From: Streptomyces sp. GKU 895
GTDB lineage: Bacteria; Actinomycetota; Actinomycetes; Streptomycetales; Streptomycetaceae
Length of the DNA stretch: 64,000 nt
Assembly (NCBI GenBank): GCA_002027195.1
Contig: MWJO01000011.1
Span: 59,876 to 123,875, forward strand
Reading direction: 5' to 3'
A program made the translations under genes and the position numbers. The notes below the pieces were generated by a model, which was given only the letters and a program-made list of their open reading frames with translations, was not told where the DNA came from and searched no databases. Below, one piece after another: positions 27,407-36,350 of this stretch (its first letter is position 1; every line of letters starts with the position of its first letter).

Positions 27407-27724
27407 ATGATCGCCGACTATGGCTTCAATGCCACCCTGACCGCCAGGCCCGGCATGGGCGACCGACTGGTCGATCTGCTGCTGACCGGCCTGACCGAGG
27501 GCAACCCCGGCGCGAGCGAACACTGCGTCGTCTACCTGGTCTCCCGCTCCGCGTCCGATCCCGACGTCGTCCACGTCACCGAGGGTTGGACCAGCGAGGA
27601 CGACCATCACCGGATCTTCGCCGGTGAGGGCGCCCAGGCCATCGTGGCGCAGATCGACCCGCTGCTGGCCAAGGAACCCGAGTACACCGACTACGTCCCG
27701 GTCCGCGGCAAGGCCACCTTCTGA
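27407..27724 (+). CDS. Antibiotic biosynthesis monooxygenase (ABM) domain protein
   Basis: A 105-residue ferredoxin-like protein from ATG 27407, with GAGAGGG upstream. The pattern (DYGFNATLTARPGMGDRLVD, CVVYLVSRSASDPDVVHVTE, then GWTSEDDHHRIFAGEG) marks the ABM superfamily, cofactor-free dimeric proteins that include quinone monooxygenases and heme-degrading or stress proteins. It is divergent from the AraC gene and 101 bases ahead of the esterase, so it may be the first gene of a two-gene unit controlled by that regulator. Its reaction is not predictable. Confidence 0.85.
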   Translation: MIADYGFNATLTARPGMGDRLVDLLLTGLTEGNPGASEHCVVYLVSRSASDPDVVHVTEGWTSEDDHHRIFAGEGAQAIVAQIDPLLAKEPEYTDYVPVRGKATF

Positions 27725-27825
27725 AGCCCGATCAATCCCCCGGCCCGCCGGGTCGGCGCCCGCCGAGGCGGCACCTTCCTCGACCGGCCGTCCGGCACCA
27801 CCCACGAAAGGCAAACGACCGTGAC

Positions 27826-28782
27826 ATGGCACGCCCCGCCCTGGACCCCGAACTGCGCGAACTCCTGGCCGACATGCCCCTCATGTCCCGTCTCAGCCCG
27901 GAAGTCCTCGCTCACCTGCGCCAACTCCCCTCGCCACCCGTCGAATCCCTCCTCGACGACCGACAGGTCGAGCGGCGCGAGATCACCGTGCCCGCCAAGG
28001 ACGGTGCCCCGATCCCCCTGTCGGTCCTCAGCCCGCCGACCACCGATCGCACCACCGCCGCACCCTGCATCTACTGGATCCACGGCGGCGGGATGGTCAT
28101 GGGCGACCGCTTCTCCCAGATCGACATCCCACTGGAGTGGCTCGACCGGTTCGGCGCGGTCGTCGTCTCCGTCGACTACCGGCTCGCACCCGAAGCCACC
28201 GGCACCGCCCTCGTCGACGACTGCTACCGGGGACTGCTCTGGGTCGCCGAACACGCCGCCGAACTGGGCATCGACCCCACCCGGATCATCGTCGCGGGCG
28301 CCAGCGCGGGAGGCGGCCTCGCCGCCGGCGTCGCCCTGCTGGCCCGCGACCTCGGCAGCCCGGCCCTCGCCGCGCAGGTGTTGATCTGCCCCATGCTCGA
28401 CCACCGCAACACCAGCACCTCCAGCCGCCAGTACTCCGGCGTGCCGGGCGTCTGGACGGGTGAGATGAACGCGTTCGGATGGGCCTCGGTCCTCGGCGAC
28501 CTCAGCGACGGCGAGGTGTCCGCATACGTCTCGCCGGCACTGGCCGAGGATCTCTCGGGCCTGCCGACCACCTACATCGACACCGGCTCCGCCGAGGTCT
28601 TCCGCGACGAGGACACCGACTACGCCACCCGCATCTGGGCAGCGGGCGGGCAGGCCGAACTGCACGTCTGGGCGGGCGGCTTCCACGGCTTCGACGCCCT
28701 CTACCCGCAGGCTCACCTCTCGACCACAGCCCGCCGGACCCGCACGGACTGGCTCGCCCGACTCCCGGAACTACGCCGCTGA
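27826..28782 (+). CDS. Alpha/beta hydrolase, HSL-type esterase
   Basis: A 318-residue esterase of the hormone-sensitive lipase family. HGGG (residues 86-89) forms the oxyanion hole, the nucleophile elbow is GASAGG with Ser160, the acid is probably in DTGSAEVFRDED near 260, and the histidine is in FHGFD near 300. The N-terminal cap helices (MARPALDPELRELLADMPL) are typical. There is no signal peptide, so it is cytoplasmic. It follows the ABM gene on the same strand. The 393 bases that follow (28783-29175) hold no gene that I can support; the promoter of the FG-GAP gene must be there. Confidence 0.9.
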   Translation: MARPALDPELRELLADMPLMSRLSPEVLAHLRQLPSPPVESLLDDRQVERREITVPAKDGAPIPLSVLSPPTTDRTTAAPCIYWIHGGGMVMGDRFSQIDIPLEWLDRFGAVVVSVDYRLAPEATGTALVDDCYRGLLWVAEHAAELGIDPTRIIVAGASAGGGLAAGVALLARDLGSPALAAQVLICPMLDHRNTSTSSRQYSGVPGVWTGEMNAFGWASVLGDLSDGEVSAYVSPALAEDLSGLPTTYIDTGSAEVFRDEDTDYATRIWAAGGQAELHVWAGGFHGFDALYPQAHLSTTARRTRTDWLARLPELRR

Positions 28783-29175
28783 CCATGGCCGGGGGCGATC
28801 GACCACGGCTTTCACGGATCACGGTCGGACCCAGCTGCAAGGATCGGCAGCACCACGCCACCCGGGGGCGGGCCCTCGCCGGGGCCTCTACCTCGCCCGC
28901 GCCGCACAGGAGCGAGGCCATCGCCGCCCCCGGTACGGACGGCCGCCTCCGTGCCGCAAGCCGGCCTCGGCATCCCTCAGTTCAAGGAAACAAGGGTCTG
29001 ATCACCGGCGCCCCGGCAGCCCGCAGGTGTGCGGGACGCGCCCATCGCCGTACCCCGAGCCTGCGAACTGCCGGTGGATCTTGTACAACCATCCGGTGAC
29101 GTGCGGGGTCTTGAGCTGGTGCGCGGACCGATACAGGGGTCTGTCGCATCACCGCATTCGTGAGCAGGAGGTTCT

Positions 29176-30666
29176 GTGCGCACCCGCTCGTCTCGTTCTT
29201 CCACGGCCGTCTGTGTGGTCCTGGCCGCGACCGCCGCCCTCTCCCCCGCAGCCCTCGCAGGGCCCGCCGCCGCGCAGGCCGCCGGCACGACGCGAGCGGA
29301 CTTCAACGGTGACGGCGTGGCCGACACCGCCGCAGCCGCGTCGGGGGCCACCGTCGACGGCCGGGAGCGCGCCGGGTCCGTCGCGGTGACGTACGGCAGC
29401 CGCACGAAGTCCCTCAAGGACCAGACCCGCCGCGTCTACAGCCAGAACACGCCCGGGGTGCCGGGTTCCGCGGAGCGCGACGACTCCTTCGGTGCCACCC
29501 TGACCGCCGCCGACCTCGACGGCGACGGGTTCACCGACCTCGTCGTCGGCACCCCTGGCGAGGCGGTCGGCGACACCGACGACCAGGCGGGCACGCTGAC
29601 CGTGCTGTGGGGCGCCAAGGACGGTCTGACCGGAGGCACTGTCATCAAGGGCGCCCCGTTCGAACGCCTGGGCGTCGCCCTGACCGCAGGGGACTTCGAC
29701 GGCGACGGCCACCGCGACCTCGCCACCGGCACCACCGTCGCGTACGGCCCCTTCGGCCGCACCGCCGGCCCGGCACACACGGCGGCGATGGACGCCCGTG
29801 TGGGCGGCGACGCGGAGGATGTGTGGAACCCACCCGTCCTGGCCGCGGGAGACGTGAACGGCGACGGCCTCGACGACGTCGTCGCCGTCATCTCCCACGG
29901 CGAGGACGAACTGCCCTACCACGGCCCCCGTCTGGTCAACTGGTTCCCCGGCTCCACGCACGGCCTCACCACCGGGCGGACCCTGCACGATGCGGCCACA
30001 GGCCAGAGCATCGACGGCGGACGGGACGTCGCCGTCGGCGATCTCGACCGCGACGGCCACGCCGACATCGTCCTGGGACGCGCCGGCGACGAGGACATGC
30101 AGGGCACCGAGGATGTCAACGCCGTGGGCGGCGCCGTCGAGATCGTGCGCGGCGGCCCCTCGGGCCCCGACACCACCGTTCCACGCATCCGCTTCGACCA
30201 GGACACCGTTGGTGTCCCGGGCACCGGCGAGTACGGCGACGACTGGGGCGGCTCGGTCCGTCTCGGTGACTTCGACGGCGACGGCCGCCTCGACCTCGCC
30301 GTCGGAGCACCGGGCGAGGACGTCGGCAGCGCTGCCGACGCCGGCGCGGTGACCCTCCTGCGCGGCAGTCCATCCGGCATCACCGCCTCCGGCGCGAAGA
30401 CGTTCACGCAGAACAGCACGTCGGTGCCCGGTACTTCGGAGCGGTCCGACGCGTTCGGGGCCGCGGTGCATCTGGCGGACACGACCGGTGATGGCCGCGC
30501 CGAGCTCTGGGTCGGTGCCCCGGGCGAGAACAGCTCCGCGGGCGGCGTCTGGGTACTCAAGGGCGCCTCGCCCGTGCCGACCGGCACCGGTTCCGCCGCC
30601 TTCGGCCCGTCGGCACTGGGCCTGGGCACTACGGCCGGCCGCCTCGGCGGCGGTTTCGACCGCTAG
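29176..30666 (+). CDS. Secreted FG-GAP repeat protein (integrin-alpha-like)
   Basis: A 496-residue secreted protein from GTG 29176, with GCAGGAGG upstream. A signal peptide covers residues 1-34 (TAVCVVLAATAALSPAALAG). The mature part contains seven calcium-binding FG-GAP/VCBS repeats of the type DxNGDGxxDxxxG, for example DFNGDGVADTAAAASGA, DLDGDGFTDLVVGTPGE, DVNGDGLDDVVAV and DFDGDGRLDLAVGAPGED. Together they should form a seven-bladed beta-propeller stabilised by calcium. Such proteins in Streptomyces are exported and of unknown role, often near hydrolases. No membrane anchor follows. The gene ends 75 bases before a strong bidirectional hairpin. Confidence 0.9.
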   Translation: MRTRSSRSSTAVCVVLAATAALSPAALAGPAAAQAAGTTRADFNGDGVADTAAAASGATVDGRERAGSVAVTYGSRTKSLKDQTRRVYSQNTPGVPGSAERDDSFGATLTAADLDGDGFTDLVVGTPGEAVGDTDDQAGTLTVLWGAKDGLTGGTVIKGAPFERLGVALTAGDFDGDGHRDLATGTTVAYGPFGRTAGPAHTAAMDARVGGDAEDVWNPPVLAAGDVNGDGLDDVVAVISHGEDELPYHGPRLVNWFPGSTHGLTTGRTLHDAATGQSIDGGRDVAVGDLDRDGHADIVLGRAGDEDMQGTEDVNAVGGAVEIVRGGPSGPDTTVPRIRFDQDTVGVPGTGEYGDDWGGSVRLGDFDGDGRLDLAVGAPGEDVGSAADAGAVTLLRGSPSGITASGAKTFTQNSTSVPGTSERSDAFGAAVHLADTTGDGRAELWVGAPGENSSAGGVWVLKGASPVPTGTGSAAFGPSALGLGTTAGRLGGGFDR

Positions 30667-30741
30667 GCCATTGCGGTGGGACCGTCCGGTCGCCCGCGCG
30701 GGTGCGCGGCGGACCGACAGGCGGTGAGACCCGACGAGGAA

Positions 30742-30776
30742 GGATCTCGCCGGACCGGTGAAGTCCGGCGAGATCC
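30742..30776. terminator. Bidirectional hairpin terminator
   Basis: A perfect 14-base inverted repeat, GGATCTCGCCGGAC (30742-30755) and GTCCGGCGAGATCC (30763-30776), with a seven-base loop. It lies between the convergent FG-GAP and P450 genes, 13 bases before the P450 stop codon, and probably ends transcription from both sides. Confidence 0.8.
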
Positions 30777-30789
30777 CTGACGGTTCCGC

Positions 30790-32184
30790 TCAGGAGGTTC
30801 CGAAGGCCATGGCCAGCCGGTCCGGCTTGACGGTGATGGCCGTCTCGGCGCGGGGCGGGCGGGAGACGAGACGGAACCGGGGCCAGGCTTCCAGGACGGT
30901 CGCGAGGATGATCTGCATCTCGACCCAGGCGAAGTTCTCTCCGATGCACTTGCGGCGGCCGTCGCCGAAGGCGAAGAACGACTCGCGGGTCGAGGGCGTA
31001 CGGCCGTCGGCCCAGCGGTCGGGGTCGAAGGCGCCGGGGTCGGGGAAGTGGGCCGGGTCGTTCTGGTGGAGGTACGGGCTCCACACGACGTCGGCGCCCC
31101 GCGGGATGCGGTGCCCGCCCAGGTCGACGTCCCGGGTGGCGGTCCGGGTCACCATCCAGGCCGGCCCGTACTTGCGGACACCTTCCTGCAGGACCTGTCG
31201 GGCATAGGAGAGCTGGTCGAGGTCTTCCTCGCGCACGGGCCGCCCGGCGCAGACCGTGGCCAGTTCGGCGCGCAGCCGTTCTTCGATCCCGGGGTTCCGG
31301 GTGAGCTCGTACAGGGTCCAGGCGAGGGCGGTGGCGGTCGTCTCGATCGCCGCGTTCATCAGGGTGATGGCCTCGTCCTGGAGCTGCTCCCGCGTGAACT
31401 GCTCCTCGGCAGCCCTGAGCGTGTCGAACAATCCGGCCTGTGGGGCGTCGGCGGCGGCCTGGTGCGGGCATCCGGCCGCCCCGGTCACGTCTGCGGGCAT
31501 CTCGGCCTGCCGGGTGGACCCGTGGTCGATGGCCTGGTCCATGAGGGCGCGCAGCCGGGCGATCCCGCGGGTCTGGGCGCGGTTCGCGGGCAGCGGGAGC
31601 CGGGTCATCCAGGGCGGCAGCACGGTCTGCCGGATCGCCCCCTTCATGAGCGCGGGCATGAGCGTGGTGAACTCCCTCTGCAGGTTCGCGGGGAGATCCG
31701 CGCCGAAGAGCGCGACGAGGAAGGCGGCAAGCGTGACGTCGTTCATGTCCGCGAACACGTCGCGGTGTTGCCCCTCCTCCCACCCCTCGACCATGGACCT
31801 GGCCTGCTCGATCATGGCGGCGCGGCGGGTGGCGATGTGTGCCTTGTTGAACATGGGCTGCATCAGTCGGCGGTTGCGCAGGTGGGTGTCGCCGTCGCCG
31901 ATCGTGGCCAGACCGTCGCCGAAGACGTCCCGCAGGACGTCGAAGATCTTTCCTCCTTTGGCGAAGTGCGCTGCCTCGGTGACCAGAACGGTGCGGGTGA
32001 GCACGGGATCGGTGACGACGTAGGCGGGGGTCGGCCCCAGACGTATTCGGACGACGCTGCCGTGATCGCGCAGCGATGAGATGAACGGCAGCGGGGTGCG
32101 CACCAGATGATGGGCGTGCCCGATCAACGGGAGCCCGCCAGGAGCGGTCGGAACGGGGGCGGGTGCGGCAGGGGAGGCATTCAC
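30790..32184 (-). CDS. Cytochrome P450
   Basis: A 464-residue P450 from GTG 32184 (GAGGAG about ten bases upstream). The heme loop is FAFGDGRRKCIGENFAW with Cys413, the K-helix ExxR is E334-R337 in EGVRK, and the I-helix reads NAAIETTATAL (residues 277-287): the usual A/G-G-x-D/E-T-T has Ala-Ile in place of the glycine pair, with Glu281 and Thr282-Thr283 kept. The proline-rich N-terminus and the FAFGDGRRKCIG type resemble the fatty-acid or terpene hydroxylases of Streptomyces (CYP102-like class). It has no membrane anchor. No ferredoxin or terpene synthase lies nearby, so the redox partner must come from elsewhere. The 368 bases upstream (32185-32552) hold no gene. Confidence 0.92.
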   Translation of the reverse strand: MNASPAAPAPVPTAPGGLPLIGHAHHLVRTPLPFISSLRDHGSVVRIRLGPTPAYVVTDPVLTRTVLVTEAAHFAKGGKIFDVLRDVFGDGLATIGDGDTHLRNRRLMQPMFNKAHIATRRAAMIEQARSMVEGWEEGQHRDVFADMNDVTLAAFLVALFGADLPANLQREFTTLMPALMKGAIRQTVLPPWMTRLPLPANRAQTRGIARLRALMDQAIDHGSTRQAEMPADVTGAAGCPHQAAADAPQAGLFDTLRAAEEQFTREQLQDEAITLMNAAIETTATALAWTLYELTRNPGIEERLRAELATVCAGRPVREEDLDQLSYARQVLQEGVRKYGPAWMVTRTATRDVDLGGHRIPRGADVVWSPYLHQNDPAHFPDPGAFDPDRWADGRTPSTRESFFAFGDGRRKCIGENFAWVEMQIILATVLEAWPRFRLVSRPPRAETAITVKPDRLAMAFGTS

Positions 32185-32552
32185 AGCCTGGCACTCCTCA
32201 TGTGGACGTCGATGCGGGCGAGTGTCTTCCCCACATCCACCGGCGAAATGCCTCACGTGATCTTTGCGCCGATTCACGGCACTCTTCTTCGACCGGCCTG
32301 AGCCACTTGGGGCCGCCCCGCAGGCGCATGCCGCTGGAGAGCGCTTCGGTCGTACGTTCGCACCGCCGGGGCCGGCATCCGATCAACTGCCTCCGTGCAG
32401 CCGGCCATCAGCGAAGCCGCGCGAACAGCCGGAATCTGAAATCGCCCTGGGGAGCACCCCCACCCCTCGCCGCTTGTACACGACCTGGTCCTGCTTCCGG
32501 CTCCCCGGCAGTAGCACTCGTGGCCCGCGACTTCATCGAGTGCCCGCTCCCT

Positions 32553-33530
32553 CTACCCCGCGAGCCTGTCCAGGACTTCAGCGACCGGGACGGGATCCAG
32601 TGGGCCGACGTGTGACGCCCCAGGAAAATCGTGCACCCGGAACCTGTTGCCGGGCGTGAACGCGTCGGCTTCCGCGATCATTCTGTCCTGCAGTGCGGTG
32701 GCGATCGTCCGGTCCCTGCCGAAACGGAGGTAGGTGCGGGGAACGCGTCCCCAGCTACCAGCCCGGCCGACCGCTCGGCCCGTGTAAGCGGCGACCGGTT
32801 CGTCGGTCTGCATGCCGGCCAGTATCCGGCGGAACTCGGCGTCGGAGTAGTCCGCGCAGATCATCTCCTTCAGGACGGCCAGCGCACGGCGGTCGCCGGT
32901 CCGGAAGTTCAGCCGTAGGACACCCAGCCGGTCCGGGTCGCCCACCGCCAGCTCGACCGGGCTGACGGCGTCGGCGTTCTCGGGTGCCGCCGTGCAGGCG
33001 TCCGCCGTGGGCAGGACGCGGCTGGGGCAGAAGGCTGCCATGTAGCACATGTGGTGCAGCAGATGCGGGACGGCATCGCCGACACGGCTGACCGATACGC
33101 CACCCAGGCTGTGCCCGACCAGCACCACCGGGCCGTGGCGTGCCGCCCGCCTCACGATGGCCGTGACGCGCGCCTCGTAGTCCTCCAGGCCGAGGCCGTT
33201 CAGCGGAGAAGCCTCGACCGCCATCGCTTCGAGGTTCTGTCGCTGATACGACTCCGGCACGAAAGCCTCCGCGCCGTGCCGCGGCTGGTCCACCATGACG
33301 ACGCGGCGACCGCGCAGCGTCAGCTCCCGCGCGATCGGCATCCAGAACGCGCCGGCGCTGTGGGTACCGTGCACCAGCACGTAGGTGGTGAGCCCGCGAC
33401 GCGGGTGCGCTGCGGCCGGCGCGGTTCCGAGCCCGGTGGCCAGTGCCGTGCCCCCTACCGCGAGTCCCAGCCCATGCAACGCCATCCGCCTGGTGGCACC
33501 GGTTCGTTGTTCGTTCGTGTCATCCATCAT
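32553..33530 (-). CDS. Exported alpha/beta hydrolase (Tat signal)
   Basis: A 325-residue hydrolase starting at ATG 33530 (or 33527). The N-terminus has a twin-arginine signal (TRRMALHGLGLAVGGTAL, cleaved after PAAAHA-like sequence near residue 43), so it is folded before export. The fold is clear: oxyanion strand TTYVLVHGTHSAGAFW, nucleophile elbow VGHSLGG, acid in LRFGRDRTI, and the final histidine in GASHVGPLDP. It resembles salicylate-esterase-type hydrolases. It is monocistronic, with 117 bases to the next minus-strand gene upstream. Substrate unknown. Confidence 0.86.
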   Translation of the reverse strand: MMDDTNEQRTGATRRMALHGLGLAVGGTALATGLGTAPAAAHPRRGLTTYVLVHGTHSAGAFWMPIARELTLRGRRVVMVDQPRHGAEAFVPESYQRQNLEAMAVEASPLNGLGLEDYEARVTAIVRRAARHGPVVLVGHSLGGVSVSRVGDAVPHLLHHMCYMAAFCPSRVLPTADACTAAPENADAVSPVELAVGDPDRLGVLRLNFRTGDRRALAVLKEMICADYSDAEFRRILAGMQTDEPVAAYTGRAVGRAGSWGRVPRTYLRFGRDRTIATALQDRMIAEADAFTPGNRFRVHDFPGASHVGPLDPVPVAEVLDRLAG

Positions 33531-33647
33531 GACCACGACGCTACGAACGGCCCGCTTCGCCGACCAGCGGTCCAACACCACCACAGAGGTGGACCCGACA
33601 ACACCTTCCACTGTTGCCATGCGGCCCACCGCAGCCGTTGCGGCGGG

Positions 33648-34499
33648 TCACTGGGAGCCTGTGGCCACCAGTCGGGCGGTGATGGGTTCGAGCTCGGTGA
33701 TCAGTTCGTCGAGTTCGGCGGGGGTCAGGCAGTCGTAGGGCGGCGCGGCCAGCTCGTCGGTGAGGGTTTCGATGCGTTGTTTGGTCTCGCGGCCCGCGTC
33801 GGTGAAGTGGTCGTCGGCGTCGATGAGTCCGCGTTCGCGCAGGCCGTCCATGACCGCGGCCAGGCGCTCTTTCGGCAGGTGATGGATGCGCCCGAACGAC
33901 TGCGGGGGATGAATGCCCATGTCCAGCGCGGAGAGCACGTGAGCCTCGGTGCCGCCGATGCCTGCCCCGACGAGCGCGGCGATGTGCCCGTCACCGCGGT
34001 GCTCGCGCAGCATCGTGGCGGAGTGCCACAGCCGGGCGACGGGGTCGCTCGGCACCGCGAGGGTGCGCATCCCGGCGTACATCACCCGGCCTTCCATGGG
34101 CGCGCTCGTAGCGGCCGCGGTGATGAGATCGGCGGCGCGCACCAGCCCCGGGGACTTGGCCGGCTCATCGCCGAGGATCCGCCGCAGGGAGGCGGTGCTG
34201 CCCCGTTCCCGTGCCGCAAGCGACGCCTCCGGCGGGACCGTCTCCCAGGCACTGGGGATGTGGCGCGCGGCTTCCCCGTCCGCGAAGCTGTAGAACGCGG
34301 CGTGCACGACCTCGGCCGGCACCCGCCCCAGCGGGGCTGCGCGGCTGGCGAAGTAGCCGTCCCAGTAGGTGCGGTGGCCGAGCGCCGCCAGTTCCTCGTT
34401 GCACTCGTCCGCGAAGTAGGTGACCAGGCAGATCGGCTCCCAGAGCTCATACATGCGACGGGCGATGTGAGTCCTCGAGTCCGCGCGCGCCTTACCCAT
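33648..34499 (-). CDS. SCO6745 family protein
   Basis: A 283-residue protein from ATG 34499 (MGKARADSRTHIARRMYELW), with GGGAG seven bases upstream. Its pattern (VTYFADECNEELAALGHRTY, WDGYFASRAAPLGRV, ATMLREHRGDGHIAALVGAG and a C-terminal winged-helix-like region DGLRERGLIDADDHFTDAGR) matches the actinobacterial SCO6745 family. These proteins combine a helical domain with a MarR-like C-terminal domain and are often annotated as unknown or helix-turn-helix proteins. Function is unknown. No export signal. The neighbours (hydrolase, secreted protein) do not indicate a pathway. Confidence 0.8.
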   Translation of the reverse strand: MGKARADSRTHIARRMYELWEPICLVTYFADECNEELAALGHRTYWDGYFASRAAPLGRVPAEVVHAAFYSFADGEAARHIPSAWETVPPEASLAARERGSTASLRRILGDEPAKSPGLVRAADLITAAATSAPMEGRVMYAGMRTLAVPSDPVARLWHSATMLREHRGDGHIAALVGAGIGGTEAHVLSALDMGIHPPQSFGRIHHLPKERLAAVMDGLRERGLIDADDHFTDAGRETKQRIETLTDELAAPPYDCLTPAELDELITELEPITARLVATGSQ

Positions 34500-34666
34500 C
34501 GGGTTCTCCCTTTCGTCAGGTGTACCGACTTGGACCGCCCCGCACACTCAAACTCATCGGTGCCCCGAGAGCCCGCTCACCGCGCGGACGCAGACCGATC
34601 GAGCAGACCCCCTGCGCCGTGAGACCGGCCGGGCACACGCCGGTACTCCGCTGGAGGAGGGGCAGG

Positions 34667-35107
34667 TCACGGGCACAGGCCACGGTCGGAGTTGTAGTAG
34701 ATGTCGATCGAACCGCTCCAGGTCATGCACTGGCCCGGCTCGGGGAGGGCCTTGTACACCGGGCCGGCGTAGGTCGTGTACGAGCCGGCGTCCCTCGCCG
34801 TGGAGTTGCTCGTCGGCCAGGTGTCCAGGGTGACCTCCATGAACACGCGGGCACCGGGCTTGTTGCGTACGGTGACGGCGCACCACTGCTTGTCCGTGGA
34901 GCTGTAGGCCACGTAGGTGGTCGCTGCCACGGTGGTCCGCGAAGAGTTGATCGGCGTCGACATGAAGACCTCGTACCCGGCGCCGCACGCCCCGTTGTAG
35001 GCGCCGGCGGTGGAGGCCGAGGCGGGGGTGGTCGCGGCGAGCGTGCCGCCGAGTGCCAGGACGGCGAGGGCGCCGGCGGTGACTGCCTTGTGACGGATCG
35101 ACTTCAT
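34667..35107 (-). CDS. Small secreted protein of unknown function
   Basis: A 146-residue exported protein from ATG 35107, with GGGGAA upstream. Residues 1-32 are a Sec signal peptide (AVTAGALAVLALGGTLA, cleaved after ASA). The mature part of about 114 residues has four cysteines (YNGACGAGYEVF, QWCAVTVRN, GQCMTWSG, GLCP), likely two disulfides, and is rich in beta-strand. It resembles the small extracellular proteins found throughout Streptomyces with no assigned role. The approximately 200 bases downstream to the AraC stop and the 167 bases to the upstream gene hold nothing I can name. Confidence 0.75.
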   Translation of the reverse strand: MKSIRHKAVTAGALAVLALGGTLAATTPASASTAGAYNGACGAGYEVFMSTPINSSRTTVAATTYVAYSSTDKQWCAVTVRNKPGARVFMEVTLDTWPTSNSTARDAGSYTTYAGPVYKALPEPGQCMTWSGSIDIYYNSDRGLCP

Positions 35108-35310
35108 GGTGTTCCCCCTGGTGATGTTGTGGCGGGACGGCCGGTCGTTGCCGTCCACGCAGGGTGAGACCGGCATGCTCCACCGACAGTTGTGGGCTTC
35201 TTTGTCGCGGTCCTGTCACTGGTGTCACAGGCGTCGTTACGCCGACGACACGCCCCGACCGGCAGTGGAAGTGACGAAGCCCGACGAGGACGCCCGCCTC
35301 GCCGTCGAAC

Positions 35311-36267
35311 TCAGTTGTGGGCGCGGAAGGCGCTGGGGCTCACTCCCCGGTGGCGTTTGAAGGCGGCGCTGAATCCGAAGGCGTCGGCGTAGCCGACAGA
35401 CTTGGCGATCTGAGCGATGGAGGAGTCGGTGTCGGACAGGAGTCCCTCGGCCTCGTCCATACGGCATTCGGTGAGGTAGGTCAGTGGCGGGCGGCCCATG
35501 ACCTTGGTGAAGTGCTTGGCGAACAGCGCGCGGGAGACGCCGGCTTCGGTGGCGAGCGCCTCTACCGTCCAGCTCCTGGAGGGCCGGGCGTTGAAGGCTT
35601 CGAGAGCGGGGGCGAGGATCGGATCGGCCAGGCCGCGATACCAGGCGGGGGCTTCCGAGCCTGCCTGCTCGAACCAGGTACGCAGCGTGCACACCAGGGC
35701 CCAGTCCAGCAGTCGGTCCATCAGCGCCTGGGAGCCGGCCGTGCGCTGGGCGGCGTCGGCGGCGGCGGTCTCCAGCCAGGCGCAGACCTCGGTGTCCTCG
35801 TTGACGACGAGTACGGGCGGCAAGGCTCGGAGCAGGCGTTCATGGCGATGGCCCGAGGCGCGGTACGCGCCCACGATCAGTGCGGTCGCTCCGTCCGATT
35901 CGTTGCCCCAGCGGATGCCGCCGAGGTCTTCGGCAGTGCATTCGGCGTCCCCTGTGAAGCATGCGATTTCGTACTCGACGTGTGGGCCGTCGGGGGTGTC
36001 CGGATGGTCCACGAGGTGGAACGGGTCGGAGCTGCGCACGATGGCCGTGTCCCCGACGCCGACCGGTTGTCGGCTGCCGTCGGGCAGCAGCAGGACGCCT
36101 CCGCCCCGCAGCACACTGACCATGGTGAGCGGGGCGCCGTCGACGAAGCGGATGGTCCAGGGTGCTTCCAGCACGGCGTGGCAGACGACCGAGCCCTCGG
36201 CCCGGATGCCGCTGAGCAGCGTACTCAATGGGTCCACGGATACGATCGTAGACGAACTCCTATGCAT
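35311..36267 (-). CDS. AraC family regulator, cupin_6 type
   Basis: A 318-residue regulator. The N-terminal cupin (VDPLSTLLSGIRAEGSVVCH, LTMVSVLRGGGVLLLPDGSR) senses a ligand; the C-terminal domain has two helix-turn-helix units (ALATEAGVSRALFAKHFTKV, IAKSVGYADAFGFSAAFKRH). The annotated ATG is 36267, but family members often begin at the VDPLSTLL segment, so GTG 36237 is an alternative. The gene is divergent from a flavodoxin-like NAD(P)H oxidoreductase, a common pair in which the regulator controls the oxidoreductase. Repeats of ATGNATC lie in the shared 36261-36303 region. Confidence 0.9.
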   Translation of the reverse strand: MHRSSSTIVSVDPLSTLLSGIRAEGSVVCHAVLEAPWTIRFVDGAPLTMVSVLRGGGVLLLPDGSRQPVGVGDTAIVRSSDPFHLVDHPDTPDGPHVEYEIACFTGDAECTAEDLGGIRWGNESDGATALIVGAYRASGHRHERLLRALPPVLVVNEDTEVCAWLETAAADAAQRTAGSQALMDRLLDWALVCTLRTWFEQAGSEAPAWYRGLADPILAPALEAFNARPSRSWTVEALATEAGVSRALFAKHFTKVMGRPPLTYLTECRMDEAEGLLSDTDSSIAQIAKSVGYADAFGFSAAFKRHRGVSPSAFRAHN

Positions 36268-36303
36268 CAGAGCGTTTCCCCTATGGATCGTCTAATGGAT
36301 CAG
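36261..36303. promoter_or_regulatory. Direct ATGNATC repeats, candidate AraC operator
   Basis: Three direct repeats: TATGCATCAG at 36261-36270, TATGGATCGT at 36282-36291 and AATGGATCAG at 36294-36303. They sit between the divergent AraC and oxidoreductase genes, the first covering the AraC start codon. Direct repeats are typical of AraC-family sites. Spacing is unequal (21 and 12 bases), which weakens the case. Confidence 0.4.
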
Positions 36304-36350
36304 GGATGTACTGGACTGGTCGAACTGACCGAGACCAGCCGGGAGAAGAC

